Position numbers and translations under genes: made by a program. The notes beneath the pieces are model-generated. The model was not told the DNA's origin. It searched no databases and was given only the letters and a program-made list of their open reading frames with translations. A stretch of 37,142 nt of DNA from contig JAKAJJ010000001.1 of NCBI GenBank assembly GCA_021813835.1, positions 1 through 37,142 on the forward strand. Direction: 5' to 3'. Source of the stretch: a bacterium. Lineage in GTDB: Bacteria > Patescibacteriota > Minisyncoccia > Phycocordibacterales > Phycocordibacteraceae. How positions within the stretch are numbered: the first letter of the stretch is position 1; each line of letters starts with the position of its first letter. This document shows positions 6,163 through 14,188 of this stretch, in pieces.

Positions 6163-7351
6163 GACGAGTTGCGATGAAACCGCCATCGCCATCGTTGACG
6201 CTGAAGGTGACGAAAAATCCGCGCGGTTCCGCGTGCTCGGCGACGCCCTCCTCTCGCAGGTAGAAATCCACAAGGCATACGGCGGCGTCTTCCCCGCCCT
6301 CGCCAAGCGCGAACACGCCAAAAACATCGTTCCCCTCCTCGAGGCGGCGCTCGAAGAGGCGGAACTCCTGCGCGAAGACGCGCAGGCGCTCTCCGGGAAG
6401 ACGCGCGCGGCCGTCGTCGCGCTCCTTGCACGCGAGCCGGGACTCGAGGAGCAGTTCCTCGAATTCGTCGGGGAGTGCGAGCCGCCCGCCATCGACGCGA
6501 TAGCGGTCACGGAGGGCCCCGGCCTTGAACCGGCGCTCTGGGTCGGCATCAATTTCGCCAAGGCGCTCGGCCTCGCGTGGAATAAGCCCCTCGTCGCGGT
6601 CGACCATATGGAAGGGCATATTTTCGCGGCGCTCGCGCGCGAGGCCCCTGCAGAAGGGCACCTTCTGCAGGAGGAAGGTGCCCTTCTGCAGATCGGGGAT
6701 GCGGAGATGCCGGTGCTCGCGCTCCTCGTCTCGGGCGGCCACACGGAACTCGTCCTGATGAAGGAGTGGCTCCGCTACGAGCTCGTGGGACGGACGCGCG
6801 ACGACGCCGTCGGCGAGGCCTTCGACAAGGTCGCGCGCATGCTCGGCCTTCCCTATCCGGGCGGCCCCGAGATTTCCAAACTCGCCGAAGCGGCGCGGGC
6901 CGCGGGCCAAGCCAGCCCGTTCACGCTCCCGCGGCCGATGCTTGATTCACCGTCCTGCGACTTCTCGTTCGCCGGCCTCAAGACCGCCGTCCTCTACCTC
7001 CTCAAGGAGCGGACGGGAGTGGGCGGAGCGGAGAAAAGGCATATCGCGCACGAGTTCGAGAACGCCGTCGCGGACGTCCTGTGGAAGAAGACCGCGCGCG
7101 CTCTCGCGGAGACCGGCGCGCGGACGCTCGTCATCGGCGGCGGCGTCTCGGCTAACGCCCACCTCCGCCGCGTTTTTACGGAAAAAATGAAGGAAGAATA
7201 CCCGGACGCGGCGCTGCACATCCCCGCTCCCGCCCTCACGACCGACAACGCCGTGATGATCGCGCTCGCCGGCTACTACCGCGCGCTCCGCAAGGACTAC
7301 GCGCGCGACATCATCGCGCGCGGCAACCGCGCGCTCGCGGAAAGGCGCTGA
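6143..7351 (+). CDS. tsaD: tRNA N6-adenosine threonylcarbamoyltransferase TsaD
   Basis: This encodes 402 residues, longer than the usual 330-350. Start MKILAIETSCDET is the family N-terminus; metal ligands are in HMEGH (about 154-158); ATPase-fold motifs include LLVSGGHTELV, GEAFDKVARMLGLPYPGG, SFAGLKTA and IGGGVSANAHLR. It transfers threonylcarbamoyl to A37 of ANN-decoding tRNAs with TsaB/TsaE. The extra length comes from an Ala/Glu-rich stretch near residues 90-110 and from an insert after HMEGH at about 169-183, encoded by a palindromic DNA repeat (6648-6691). It overlaps the DHH gene by 20 nt. Confidence 0.95.
   Translation: MKILAIETSCDETAIAIVDAEGDEKSARFRVLGDALLSQVEIHKAYGGVFPALAKREHAKNIVPLLEAALEEAELLREDAQALSGKTRAAVVALLAREPGLEEQFLEFVGECEPPAIDAIAVTEGPGLEPALWVGINFAKALGLAWNKPLVAVDHMEGHIFAALAREAPAEGHLLQEEGALLQIGDAEMPVLALLVSGGHTELVLMKEWLRYELVGRTRDDAVGEAFDKVARMLGLPYPGGPEISKLAEAARAAGQASPFTLPRPMLDSPSCDFSFAGLKTAVLYLLKERTGVGGAEKRHIAHEFENAVADVLWKKTARALAETGARTLVIGGGVSANAHLRRVFTEKMKEEYPDAALHIPAPALTTDNAVMIALAGYYRALRKDYARDIIARGNRALAERR
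6648..6691. repeat. Palindromic repeat inserted in frame within tsaD
   Basis: 18-nt arms 6648-6665 and 6674-6691 are perfectly complementary around an 8-nt spacer and begin with CTGCAG. The segment is translated as EGHLLQEEGALLQ in a region where TsaD proteins usually run directly from the HxxxH motif to the LLVSGGHT motif. Such in-frame palindromes resemble the Rickettsia palindromic elements. Confidence 0.85.
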
Positions 7352-7353
7352 TT

Positions 7354-7362
7354 TGCTATATT
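7354..7362 (+). promoter_or_regulatory. Extended -10 promoter of valS
   Basis: TG-C-TATATT ends 8 nt before ATG 7371. It favours ATG 7371 over the in-frame start at 7353, which would precede the promoter. Confidence 0.55.
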
Positions 7363-7370
7363 TTGAGGCA

Positions 7371-9524
7371 ATGCCGGAGAAATTCCTGAAGCCCTACGAT
7401 CCCGCCGCGACCGAGGGACGCCTCTACGGAGAGTGGGAGAAGAGCGGCCTCTTCAATCCCGACGAGTGCGTCCGGCGCGGCGCGGCGCGCGCGGACGCGC
7501 CGGCGTACTCCATCGTGCTTCCCCCGCCCAACGTCACCGGCCGGCTCCATATGGGCCACGCGCTTATGCTCGCCATCGAGGACATCTTCGTCCGCTACAA
7601 ACGGATGCGCGGTTTCCGCACGCTCTGGGTGCCCGGCACCGATCACGCCGCCATCGCCACGCAGGCGGTCGTCGAGAAACAGATAAAAAAAGACGAGGAT
7701 AAAAGCCGCCACGACCTCGGACGCGAGGAGTTTGTGAGGCGCGTCGAGGCGTTCGCGGAAGAAAGCCACGGCACCATCGTGAGCCAGCTGAAAACGATGG
7801 GCGCCTCGCTCGACTGGAGCCGCGAAGCGTTCACGCTCGACGATGCGCGCAGCCGCGCGGTGCGCACCGTCTTCAAGCGGATGTACGACGCCGGACTCGT
7901 CTACCGCGGCCACCGCATCGTCAACTGGGACCCGAAAGGCCAGACGACCATTTCCGACGACGAAGTCGTCTACGAGGAGCGGCCGGCGAAGCTCTATACC
8001 TTCCGCTATGCCAACGACTTCCCCATCAGCGTCGCGACGACCCGCCCCGAGACGAAGGTCGGCGACGTCGCGGTCGCGGTGCACCCGGACGACGCGCGCT
8101 ACCGGGACTTCGTCGGAAAGGAATACGACGCCGTCTTTTGCGACGTTCCGATCCGCCTGAAAATCGTCGCGGACGCGGCAGTCGATCCCTCCTTCGGCAC
8201 GGGCGCCGTCGGCGTCACTCCGGCGCACAGTCAGACCGACTGGGACATCGCCGACCGGCACGGGCTTTCACATCAAAATATAGTCATCAGCGAATACGCG
8301 AAGATGACCGTTCCCGGGCGCCTCAACGGAATGAAAACGGCCGCGGCCCGGGGCGCGGTCGTGGAATGGCTGAAGCGGGAAGGGCTTCTCGAGAAAGAGG
8401 AGGACATCCGCCAGAACGTCGCCACGGCGGAGCGCACGGGCGGAATTATCGAACCCCTCCCGAAGCTCCAGTGGTTCGTGGACGTGAACAGGGAGGTTCC
8501 GGGACGCGGGGCGTCGCTCAAGGAACTGATGCTCGAACCGGTCCGTTCGAAGAAAATAGCCATCATCCCCGACCACTTCGAGAAAACGTACGTCCACTGG
8601 ATAGAAAACCTGCGCGACTGGTGCGTGAGCCGTCAGATCTGGTACGGCCACCGCATCCCCGTCTGGTACAGGGGCGAGGAGATACAGGTCGGCGTCGAAC
8701 CGAAGGAGGTGGGCTGGACGCAGGACGAAGATACGCTCGACACGTGGTTCTCTTCCGGCCTTTGGACCTTCTCCACGCTCGGCTGGCCGGACGATGCGGG
8801 CGATCTGAAGACGTATCACCCCACCGACCTTCTCGAGACCGGCTACGATATCCTTTTTTTCTGGGTCGCGCGGATGATACTGATGACCGAATTCGCGCTC
8901 GGCACGATCCCTTTCAGGACGGTGTACCTCCACGGCCTCGTCCGCGACGCGCAGGGGCGCAAGATGAGCAAGTCGCTCGGCAACAATCTCGACCCTGTCG
9001 ACATCGCGGCGAAATTCGGCGCGGACGCCGCGCGGATGGCGCTCGTCGTCGGCAATACGCCCGGTACCGACACGCGCATCAGCGAGGACAAGGTGAAGGG
9101 CTACAAGCACTTCGCGAACAAGCTCTGGAACATCGCGCGGTTCATCCTCGAGAACGCGGACGATGCGGATGCCGCCGTGCCGCTGTCGGAAGCCGACGTC
9201 GCGCACCGCGCCGCCCTCGATGCGCTCACGCGCGAGGTGACGGCCGACATCGACGGCTACCGCGTTTACCTCGCCGCCGAGAAGCTGTACCACTACGCGT
9301 GGCATGAGCTCGCGGACAACATCATCGAAGAATCGAAGCCGGTCCTCCAGGGAGCGGATGCGGCCGCCAAAGCGTCGCGGCGGGCGCTGCTCGCCCGCCT
9401 CTTCGACCGGACGCTCCGGCTCCTCCACCCGTTTATGCCCTTCGTGACCGAGGAGATCTGGCAGTCCCTCCCTGCGAAGGATGCGGATTATCTTATGGTT
9501 GCGCGGTGGCCGGTGGTAGAATGA
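7371..9524 (+). CDS. valS: Valyl-tRNA synthetase (short form)
   Basis: This encodes 717 residues starting MPEKFLKPYDP. It has a Rossmann-fold catalytic core with the HIGH-type motif RLHMGH (about residue 58), the CP1 editing domain (TTRPETKVGD..., GTGAVGVTPAHSQTDWD), the tRNA-core motif LRDWCVSRQIWYGHRIP, and KMSKSLGNNLDP near residue 530. An anticodon-binding helical domain ends in FVTEEIWQSLP. It attaches Val to tRNA-Val. It stops after this domain, so the C-terminal coiled-coil arm of typical 880-950-residue enzymes is absent; I infer a lineage-specific short form rather than a broken gene. Confidence 0.95.
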   Translation: MPEKFLKPYDPAATEGRLYGEWEKSGLFNPDECVRRGAARADAPAYSIVLPPPNVTGRLHMGHALMLAIEDIFVRYKRMRGFRTLWVPGTDHAAIATQAVVEKQIKKDEDKSRHDLGREEFVRRVEAFAEESHGTIVSQLKTMGASLDWSREAFTLDDARSRAVRTVFKRMYDAGLVYRGHRIVNWDPKGQTTISDDEVVYEERPAKLYTFRYANDFPISVATTRPETKVGDVAVAVHPDDARYRDFVGKEYDAVFCDVPIRLKIVADAAVDPSFGTGAVGVTPAHSQTDWDIADRHGLSHQNIVISEYAKMTVPGRLNGMKTAAARGAVVEWLKREGLLEKEEDIRQNVATAERTGGIIEPLPKLQWFVDVNREVPGRGASLKELMLEPVRSKKIAIIPDHFEKTYVHWIENLRDWCVSRQIWYGHRIPVWYRGEEIQVGVEPKEVGWTQDEDTLDTWFSSGLWTFSTLGWPDDAGDLKTYHPTDLLETGYDILFFWVARMILMTEFALGTIPFRTVYLHGLVRDAQGRKMSKSLGNNLDPVDIAAKFGADAARMALVVGNTPGTDTRISEDKVKGYKHFANKLWNIARFILENADDADAAVPLSEADVAHRAALDALTREVTADIDGYRVYLAAEKLYHYAWHELADNIIEESKPVLQGADAAAKASRRALLARLFDRTLRLLHPFMPFVTEEIWQSLPAKDADYLMVARWPVVE
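9514..9522 (+). promoter_or_regulatory. Extended -10 promoter inside the valS 3' end
   Basis: TG-G-TAGAAT overlaps the last valS codons and ends 6 nt before GTG 9529, which fixes that start. Confidence 0.55.
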
Positions 9525-9528
9525 AAGG

Positions 9529-10233
9529 GTGACCCTGACGACGCTCGGCTACGCATTCCTCGGCGGACTGCTCCCTTCCCTCATCTGGCTCTACTTCCTC
9601 CTCAAGGAGGACGCGCGCTGTCCCGAACCGCGCGCCCTCATCGCGTTCGCGTTCGTCGCCGGTATGGCGGCGGTGCCGCTCGCTCTCCCCCTCGAACAGT
9701 ATTCGAAAACGCACCTTTCCGGGGATGTGTCCGTCCTCGCCGCCTGGGCGCTCATCGAGGAAACGCTCAAGTACGCGATGGCCGCCGCTTTCATCCTCTG
9801 GCGCCGCGCGGTCGACGAAGCGCCCGATTACGTCGTGTATATGCTCACCGTGGCGCTCGGCTTCGCCTCGGCGGAAAATATGCTCTTCCTCTTCGCTCCC
9901 ATCGCGAGCGGGAATTTCGCGACCGGCATCTTCACCGGCGATCTGCGTTTCCTCGGCTCGACCCTGCTCCACGTCGTCGCCTCGGCCGCCATCGGCTTCG
10001 CGCTCGCGTTCTCGGCGAAGATGCGCCCGCTCGCGCGCAGCGCGGCGGCGGCGTTCGGACTTATCCTCGCCGTCGTATTGCATACGGCCTTCAATCTGCT
10101 TATCATCAAGCAAGGCGCCTCGACCGCGCTCACCGCGTTCTTCCTCGTCTGGCTCGTCGTCGTCATTTTCTTCGCGGCGTTCGAAGTTCTCAAATACTTC
10201 CGCTACCGTAACCTCCCCACTAATACCTGCTGA
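9529..10233 (+). CDS. PrsW-like intramembrane metalloprotease (CPBP/PrsW superfamily)
   Basis: This encodes 234 residues beginning at GTG. There are seven or eight hydrophobic helices. The diagnostic motifs are EETLKY with E77-E78, HVVAS with H148, and HTAFN with H185. In PrsW proteases the equivalent Glu and His residues bind a metal within the membrane and cleave anti-sigma factors. The substrate here is unknown and no anti-sigma factor lies nearby. The start codon is 6 nt after a -10 box. Confidence 0.82.
   Translation: MTLTTLGYAFLGGLLPSLIWLYFLLKEDARCPEPRALIAFAFVAGMAAVPLALPLEQYSKTHLSGDVSVLAAWALIEETLKYAMAAAFILWRRAVDEAPDYVVYMLTVALGFASAENMLFLFAPIASGNFATGIFTGDLRFLGSTLLHVVASAAIGFALAFSAKMRPLARSAAAAFGLILAVVLHTAFNLLIIKQGASTALTAFFLVWLVVVIFFAAFEVLKYFRYRNLPTNTC
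10221..10226 (+). promoter_or_regulatory. -10 box (TAATAC) of hsp20 gene
   Basis: TAATAC ends 9 nt before ATG 10236, near the end of the preceding gene. Confidence 0.45.
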
Positions 10234-10235
10234 CT

Positions 10236-10736
10236 ATGGCTTTAAAACTCTCGTTTCTCAGCCGACTGTCCGGCTCCTCGGCAGAGGACGCGCTCGATTC
10301 GTTCGACGATGATCTCGCGATAGCCCCGCCGCGCGGCGGGGAGCCGCGCGGGAAGCGCGGCGAGGCGGCGCGTCCCGCGCCGCTCGACGACGACCAGTCC
10401 TCGGGCGAAGGCCAGCTCCCCGTCGACGTCCATCAGACCGCGAACGAGATCGTCATCCGCGCCTTCGTCGCCGGCGTGCGTCCCGACGAGCTCACGATTT
10501 CCATAAGCCGCGACATGGTCGAGATCGAGGGTTCGCGCATGGAGCGCGAGCAGGTCTCGGGCCCCGATTATTTCACCCGCGAGCTCTTTTGGGGCTCGTT
10601 CACGCGCACCATCCTCCTGCCCCAGGAAGTCGACGTGGATGCCGCGACAGCGACCGCCAAAGACGGCCTCCTCACGCTCGTCCTCCCGAAGCTCGACAAG
10701 GCGCGCCAGACGCGCCTGCGCGTGAAGGCGGGCTGA
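10236..10736 (+). CDS. Small heat-shock protein, Hsp20/alpha-crystallin family
   Basis: This encodes 166 residues. The first 60 are variable and include a Gly/Arg/Pro-rich linker (about 28-50). Residues about 65-160 are the alpha-crystallin domain: LPVDVHQTANEIVIRAFVAGVRPDELTISI is cut into its usual strands, followed by VEIEG, YFTRELFWGSFTRTILLPQEVD and KDGLLTLVLPK. The C-terminal I-x-I oligomerisation motif is not obvious. It is an ATP-independent holdase for unfolded proteins. It starts 2 nt after the preceding stop but has its own -10 box. Confidence 0.92.
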   Translation: MALKLSFLSRLSGSSAEDALDSFDDDLAIAPPRGGEPRGKRGEAARPAPLDDDQSSGEGQLPVDVHQTANEIVIRAFVAGVRPDELTISISRDMVEIEGSRMEREQVSGPDYFTRELFWGSFTRTILLPQEVDVDAATATAKDGLLTLVLPKLDKARQTRLRVKAG

Positions 10737-10739
10737 TTT

Positions 10740-11825
10740 TCATTTCAGCGTCACGGTTTCCTCCGCGGGCGGCAGGGCGACCGGCTCGACCGTAAACGGC
10801 AGGCGCGCGATGAGGCGCCCGTCGATGGTCTCGACATCGACCCGCCACGCTCCCGGCGCGCTGGCGAGCGCGGCCGAGTAGCCGCGGTAGCCGCCGTCGC
10901 GGCCGCCGACGATCGGGTAGGAGATGGCCGCTTTCGTGACCCACTGCTTGAGGGACGGGTCGTACCACTCCCAGCGGTGGACGATGGTCGTCTCGAGCGC
11001 GGTGGGGGCGAAGACGGCGCTGTAGGCGTAGAGCGACTCGCCGGAAACGACGTGGAGCGTCGGGGAGAAGCCGAGGTAGCGCACCGTCCAGGGCTCGATC
11101 TCGCTCGTCGCGAGGTAGGCGCCCGGGACGCGCCAGACGGCGTGGTAGACGCCCGCGGCTTCGGCCGAGAGCGGCAGGGGCGGCAAGATGTTCAGGAAAT
11201 AAAAAACGTTCACGAGGACGAAGACCGCGGCGGCGCCGGCACGGATGCGCCACACGTCCTCGCGGAAGCGCGCGCGGCCGAGGATGCGCAGGAGAACCGT
11301 GAAAAGCGCGAAAAGCGCGATGGCGACGGCGCCGCTCTCGAGGAAAGTCAGGGTGCCGAGGGTGCCGGTATAGATCGGAACGGCGAAGATCGCGTAGGAG
11401 TAGAGCGCAAAAAAGAAAAGCACGGAGGTGAAGACGAGCCGGTCGTGGTAGCGGTGGAACACTTCGTTGCCGACGAGGAACGCCGCGATGACGAGCAGGA
11501 AGGGCCATGACGCCGAGAGGACCGCCGAGCGGCCGTAGAAGACGAAGAAGCCGCTCCAAAAACCGCCGAGCGCGAATTGCGTCGCGAGGGGAAGCACGGG
11601 CCGCCAGCGCGGGCGCGGGAAGCCGCGCGCCGCGCGTTCCTCGAACCAGTGCAGGAGCGCAATGGCGAGGAAGCAGACGGCGGTATAGGCGGCGAAGACC
11701 GCCTGCGTCTGCCAGAGGTCGACGCGCTTGAAGAGGAGATTGTCGGCGGCGAAACCGGCGAGCATGGCGGCGGCCGAAAGGTGCCGTTCGTACCGCTGCA
11801 TCCATGCGAAGAGCGCGCGAAACAT
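10740..11825 (-). CDS. Multi-spanning membrane protein with C-terminal DUF2914 domain
   Basis: This encodes 361 residues. About eight to ten hydrophobic helices occupy residues 15-240. The soluble C-terminal third contains YDPSLKQWVTKAAISYPIVGG, GGYRGYSAALASAPGAWRVDVET and DGRLIARLPFTV, the pattern of DUF2914, a domain often found in envelope proteins. The ATG lies only 4 nt after the 3' end of tRNA-Phe on the same strand, so the mRNA 5' end may be produced by tRNA 3' processing. Function unknown. Confidence 0.8.
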   Translation of the reverse strand: MFRALFAWMQRYERHLSAAAMLAGFAADNLLFKRVDLWQTQAVFAAYTAVCFLAIALLHWFEERAARGFPRPRWRPVLPLATQFALGGFWSGFFVFYGRSAVLSASWPFLLVIAAFLVGNEVFHRYHDRLVFTSVLFFFALYSYAIFAVPIYTGTLGTLTFLESGAVAIALFALFTVLLRILGRARFREDVWRIRAGAAAVFVLVNVFYFLNILPPLPLSAEAAGVYHAVWRVPGAYLATSEIEPWTVRYLGFSPTLHVVSGESLYAYSAVFAPTALETTIVHRWEWYDPSLKQWVTKAAISYPIVGGRDGGYRGYSAALASAPGAWRVDVETIDGRLIARLPFTVEPVALPPAEETVTLK

Positions 11826-11829
11826 ACGG

Positions 11830-11902
11830 TGCTTGGAGTCGGGCTCGAACCGACGACCCCTTCCTCTTCAGGGAAGTGCTCTACCAACTGAGCTATCCAA
11901 GC
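11830..11902 (-). tRNA. tRNA-Phe (GAA)
   Basis: A 73-nt cloverleaf: acceptor GCTTGGA/TCCAAGC, D arm GCTC...GAGC, anticodon stem CTTCC/GGAAG with loop CTGAAGA giving GAA, and T loop TTCGAGC. The discriminator is A and CCA is not encoded. It directly precedes the DUF2914 gene. Confidence 0.95.
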
Positions 11903-11958
11903 GAAGGAAGACACGCGCGGCGCGTCTATGCCGCCCGTGCCCAAGCCATGGGCGGGCG

Positions 11959-12243
11959 CTACTGCCCCGCTTTGTACGAGTTTATCAGCTTTTGCAGATC
12001 CGCGGTAGTCGGGAGCCCGAAAAGCCCCGCCGGCGCGCTCGCGCCGCTCGCGGAGAACTTTGCGGCGAGCGGCGCGAGATACGCCTGGTAGAAATAGTAC
12101 GACAGGGCGAGCACGACGACCCAGACAATGACTTTCCAGAACGAGCTGATGAGCTGGTGGCGCCGGATGGAGCGCAGGATGCGGTGATTGTCTTTCGCGA
12201 GCGCATGCGTCTCTTCGACGAGCCGCTTGAGTTCGGGATCCAT
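11959..12243 (-). CDS. Small single-pass membrane protein
   Basis: This encodes 94 residues. It has a cytoplasmic helical N-terminus (MDPELKRLVEETHALAK), one hydrophobic helix at about 34-56 (SFWKVIVWVVVLALSYYFY), and a C-terminal tail ending with ADLQKLINSYKAGQ. No catalytic motif is present. Small proteins of this shape are common in Parcubacteria, but no function is known to me. A -10 box (12253-12258) lies 9 nt before the ATG. Confidence 0.7.
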   Translation of the reverse strand: MDPELKRLVEETHALAKDNHRILRSIRRHQLISSFWKVIVWVVVLALSYYFYQAYLAPLAAKFSASGASAPAGLFGLPTTADLQKLINSYKAGQ

Positions 12244-12252
12244 AACCGCTCC

Positions 12253-12258
12253 ATTGTA
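12253..12258 (-). promoter_or_regulatory. Extended -10 box (TGG-TACAAT)
   Basis: On the minus strand TG-G-TACAAT ends 9 nt before the ATG at 12243. Confidence 0.5.
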
Positions 12259-12322
12259 CCATCGCGATGGGGTGCCGAAAACGGTGATGCCGAACGCACT
12301 GCTCGAAGAGTGACGAAAGGGG

Positions 12323-12394
12323 TGCCCCTACCATGAGTCGAACATGGATCGCCGCGTTAGGAGTGCGGTGCACTATCCATTGTGCTATAGGGGC
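12323..12394 (-). tRNA. tRNA-Arg (CCT)
   Basis: A 72-nt cloverleaf: acceptor GCCCCTA/TAGGGGC, D arm GCAC...GTGC, and anticodon loop CTCCTAA giving CCT, which decodes AGG. The anticodon stem has an A-C mismatch at 31-39. The T loop is TTCGACT. The discriminator is A and CCA is not encoded. Confidence 0.93.
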
Positions 12395-12415
12395 GCTCGA
12401 CCGGACGATAGCACG

Positions 12416-12444
12416 AAACCCGCGCCGGCTCCGGCCGGCGCGGG
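12416..12444 (-). terminator. Intrinsic terminator downstream of glutaredoxin gene
   Basis: A perfect 11-bp stem, CCCGCGCCGGC (12419-12429) with its complement (12434-12444), is followed on the minus strand by TTTCG. The T-tract is short. Confidence 0.7.
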
Positions 12445-12458
12445 CCGCAGAAGGTATC

Positions 12459-12701
12459 CTACACCGCGACGCCGAGGGTGGATGCGATGCGCTCTTTGTC
12501 GAATCCGATGATCATTTCGTCGCCGATGAAGATGACCGGGACGCCCATTTGCCCGGACTTCTGGATCATTTCCTGGCGCTTCGCGAGATCGTGCGCGACG
12601 TCATAGTCGGTGTAGCCGATGCCTTTTTCCTTCAGGAATTCCTTGGTCATCTGGCAGAAATGGCAGGTCGGCGTGCTGTAAATGGTGACGGTTTTATTCA
12701 T
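12459..12701 (-). CDS. Glutaredoxin-like protein
   Basis: This encodes 80 residues from ATG 12701 (MNKTVTIYSTPTCHFC). The redox motif is C13-H-F-C16, followed by the thioredoxin-fold features GVPVIFIGDEMIIGF (cis-Pro in VPV) and a terminal helix. The size and the CPTC-less TCHFC motif fit the NrdH/glutaredoxin group that passes electrons from thiols. It could serve the class II ribonucleotide reductase at 23049-25436, but the genes are not linked. The protein is cytoplasmic. Confidence 0.88.
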   Translation of the reverse strand: MNKTVTIYSTPTCHFCQMTKEFLKEKGIGYTDYDVAHDLAKRQEMIQKSGQMGVPVIFIGDEMIIGFDKERIASTLGVAV

Positions 12702-12748
12702 ACGCGTTTCGTTATGGGAAAAGTATAGCACAGCCGGTTATCCCCACC

Positions 12749-13378
12749 CTAGGGCCGCCGCAGGATGACCCTGCTCGCGAGGAGCGCGCCGTCCGCCCCC
12801 CGCGTGCCGGACACGATCGCTTCGGCGCCCGCCGCAAGCGCGCTCATCGGGACCGCCTGCCCCATTTTCGTAATGACCGTATCCGCCGCGACGTCGATCG
12901 TGAGCGCTCTCCGCGCGGGCTTCCCCGGATGGCTTTTCGGGACGAGCGTGAACGCCCCCGGCGCGACGGCGGCGATCGTGCCGCCTATGACGCCGCCCGG
13001 ACGCCACGCGCGCTCGCGCGGCCCGTCGATGACCGCGCGCGCGGCGATGGCATCCCCCGAGAGCGGGCCGATGACGGCGATCGGATCGCCGACGGCGACT
13101 GCCGCGAGCGTCGCCGCGCTTCCCGCCTTGATTATTTTCGCGTCCTGCGTATCGACGGTGTACGTGGAGCCGTTCTTCGCCGACAGGGTGATGGACGAGC
13201 CGTCGACGGCCGCGACGGTGCCGATGCGCCCCTCCCCGGGCCGGCCGCGGAATCCCGAGGGCGCGTTCGCGGAGCGGACGCCGGCGGCGGCAAAGACGTA
13301 CGACGGGAGAATCCCCGCCGCCGCGAGCGCAACGCTCGCGGCGCCGATGACGATGATTCGTTGTGCGGATGAGGCCAT
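12749..13378 (-). CDS. Exported DUF5666-type protein
   Basis: This encodes 209 residues from ATG 13378. The signal peptide is MASSAQRIIVIGAASVALAAAGILPSYVFA cut at about residue 30 (hydrophobic core, AxA-like end). Two beta-rich DUF5666 units follow: GTVAAVDGSSITLS...YTVD...GDPIAVIGPL and GTIAAVAPGAFTLVP...ADTVITKM. It is probably exported, like the gene at 3460-4131, with which it shares the family. A third partial unit sits at the C-terminus (GAEAIVSGTRG). Function unknown. Confidence 0.72.
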   Translation of the reverse strand: MASSAQRIIVIGAASVALAAAGILPSYVFAAAGVRSANAPSGFRGRPGEGRIGTVAAVDGSSITLSAKNGSTYTVDTQDAKIIKAGSAATLAAVAVGDPIAVIGPLSGDAIAARAVIDGPRERAWRPGGVIGGTIAAVAPGAFTLVPKSHPGKPARRALTIDVAADTVITKMGQAVPMSALAAGAEAIVSGTRGADGALLASRVILRRP

Positions 13379-13385
13379 ACGTCGC

Positions 13386-13391
13386 GTACTA
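13386..13391 (-). promoter_or_regulatory. -10 box (TAGTAC) of DUF5666 gene
   Basis: TAGTAC on the minus strand ends 7 nt before ATG 13378. Confidence 0.45.
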
Positions 13392-13478
13392 AGCGGATAA
13401 GGGCGAGACATCCGTTACTACGCGCCTGGAGCCGCTTTGTTCCGTGCCCCGGCAGGGATTTGTCGTGGGGCACCTCGG

Positions 13479-13913
13479 TCAAGACCTTCGCCGCCGACCT
13501 TTAAGCTTTGCGAGCGTTCGGTATATGTCCGTGAGGAATCCCTTTTTGCCCATCCACGTTGGCGGCCGATTCGCCGGGAAGCCGATCCACCACGTATCGT
13601 GACCGCGATCACCGCCGTGTTGGTGCTTCAGCATTTTGAACGGAATCTTCTTTTTCTCGAAAATCCACGCTTTTGCGTCGAATGGCGAGACGCCAAGGCA
13701 GATGAGGAAACGATAGTTCTGGTCGCGAATCTGCTGGAACACGTATTGCCCGCTCTCCCACTCGGTCGAGAATTTTATCTCGACGCGCGCTCCTTCGATA
13801 ACCCGATCGGCATCGCTGTCGGGCGACCGCACCACGTCGAGTCCGCGCGCTGCGCACCACCCAGCGATAAGCTGCTCGCCGATTTCCCCGCGCTGTCTCG
13901 ACGGGCGACGCAA
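13479..13913 (-). CDS. PD-(D/E)XK nuclease-like protein
   Basis: About 144 residues from a TTG at 13913. No ATG or GTG is available in frame before the upstream stop, so the N-terminus is uncertain. The fold signature is visible: GEIGEQLIAGWCAARG (helix with Glu), then SPDSDADRVI (acidic residue), then RVEIKFS (E-x-K), then FQQIRDQNYRFLICLGVSPFDAKAWIF, the core of the PD-(D/E)XK restriction-endonuclease superfamily. It could cut DNA, but no cognate methylase lies next to it. It is at the edge of the cassette region beside tRNA-Gly, suggesting horizontal origin. Confidence 0.65.
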   Translation of the reverse strand: MRRPSRQRGEIGEQLIAGWCAARGLDVVRSPDSDADRVIEGARVEIKFSTEWESGQYVFQQIRDQNYRFLICLGVSPFDAKAWIFEKKKIPFKMLKHQHGGDRGHDTWWIGFPANRPPTWMGKKGFLTDIYRTLAKLKGRRRRS

Positions 13914-13960
13914 TATCCACTCGAACGGGCTGTGTTGCCAGCGTATCGAGCCATTCTTTT

Positions 13961-14086
13961 CGTATTCTGATTACTTTCGAGGGTGGCGAAGGGTCAGACG
14001 TGGGGAACCATGACAGCTATGTGATTTTTGATCCTGAAAGGGCGAAAATAATTAGAGAGCAGGAGGTAAACGTCCCGGTCGTTTAA
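13961..14086 (+). pseudogene. C-terminal remnant of an unidentified protein
   Basis: An open frame encodes ...DVGNHDSYVIFDPERAKIIR... and stops at 14084-14086. The SYVIFDPERAKII pattern resembles the C-terminal end of phage/toxin ADP-ribosyltransferase-like proteins. No start codon or upstream domain remains; the upstream part overlaps the antisense nuclease gene. It ends 2 nt before the repeat at 14089, as if a cassette had been truncated there. Confidence 0.4.
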
Positions 14087-14088
14087 AC

Positions 14089-14122
14089 TAGCACTGGATG
14101 GTGCCTCGGCTCGGTCTCGAAC
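14089..14122 (-). repeat. tRNA-3'-end-like repeat A (cassette border)
   Basis: On the minus strand it reads GTTCGAGA... to GCACCA followed by AGTGCTA. From the T-loop G to the last A is exactly 24 nt, as in a real tRNA from position 53 to 76, but there is no full cloverleaf. It shares GCACCA-NNN-AGTGCTA with repeats B and C. Confidence 0.6.
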
Positions 14123-14188
14123 TTTGTCACGAGAGGCAATTCAAGGGCCTTCGGATGAATTTTAGGACAGCAGACTGGGGTATCTCGG

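Noticed and set aside
14089..14160. A full tRNA gene on the minus strand
   Set aside because: The T-loop-to-CCA part is convincing but no matching 5' acceptor strand, D arm or anticodon arm exists within 80 nt.
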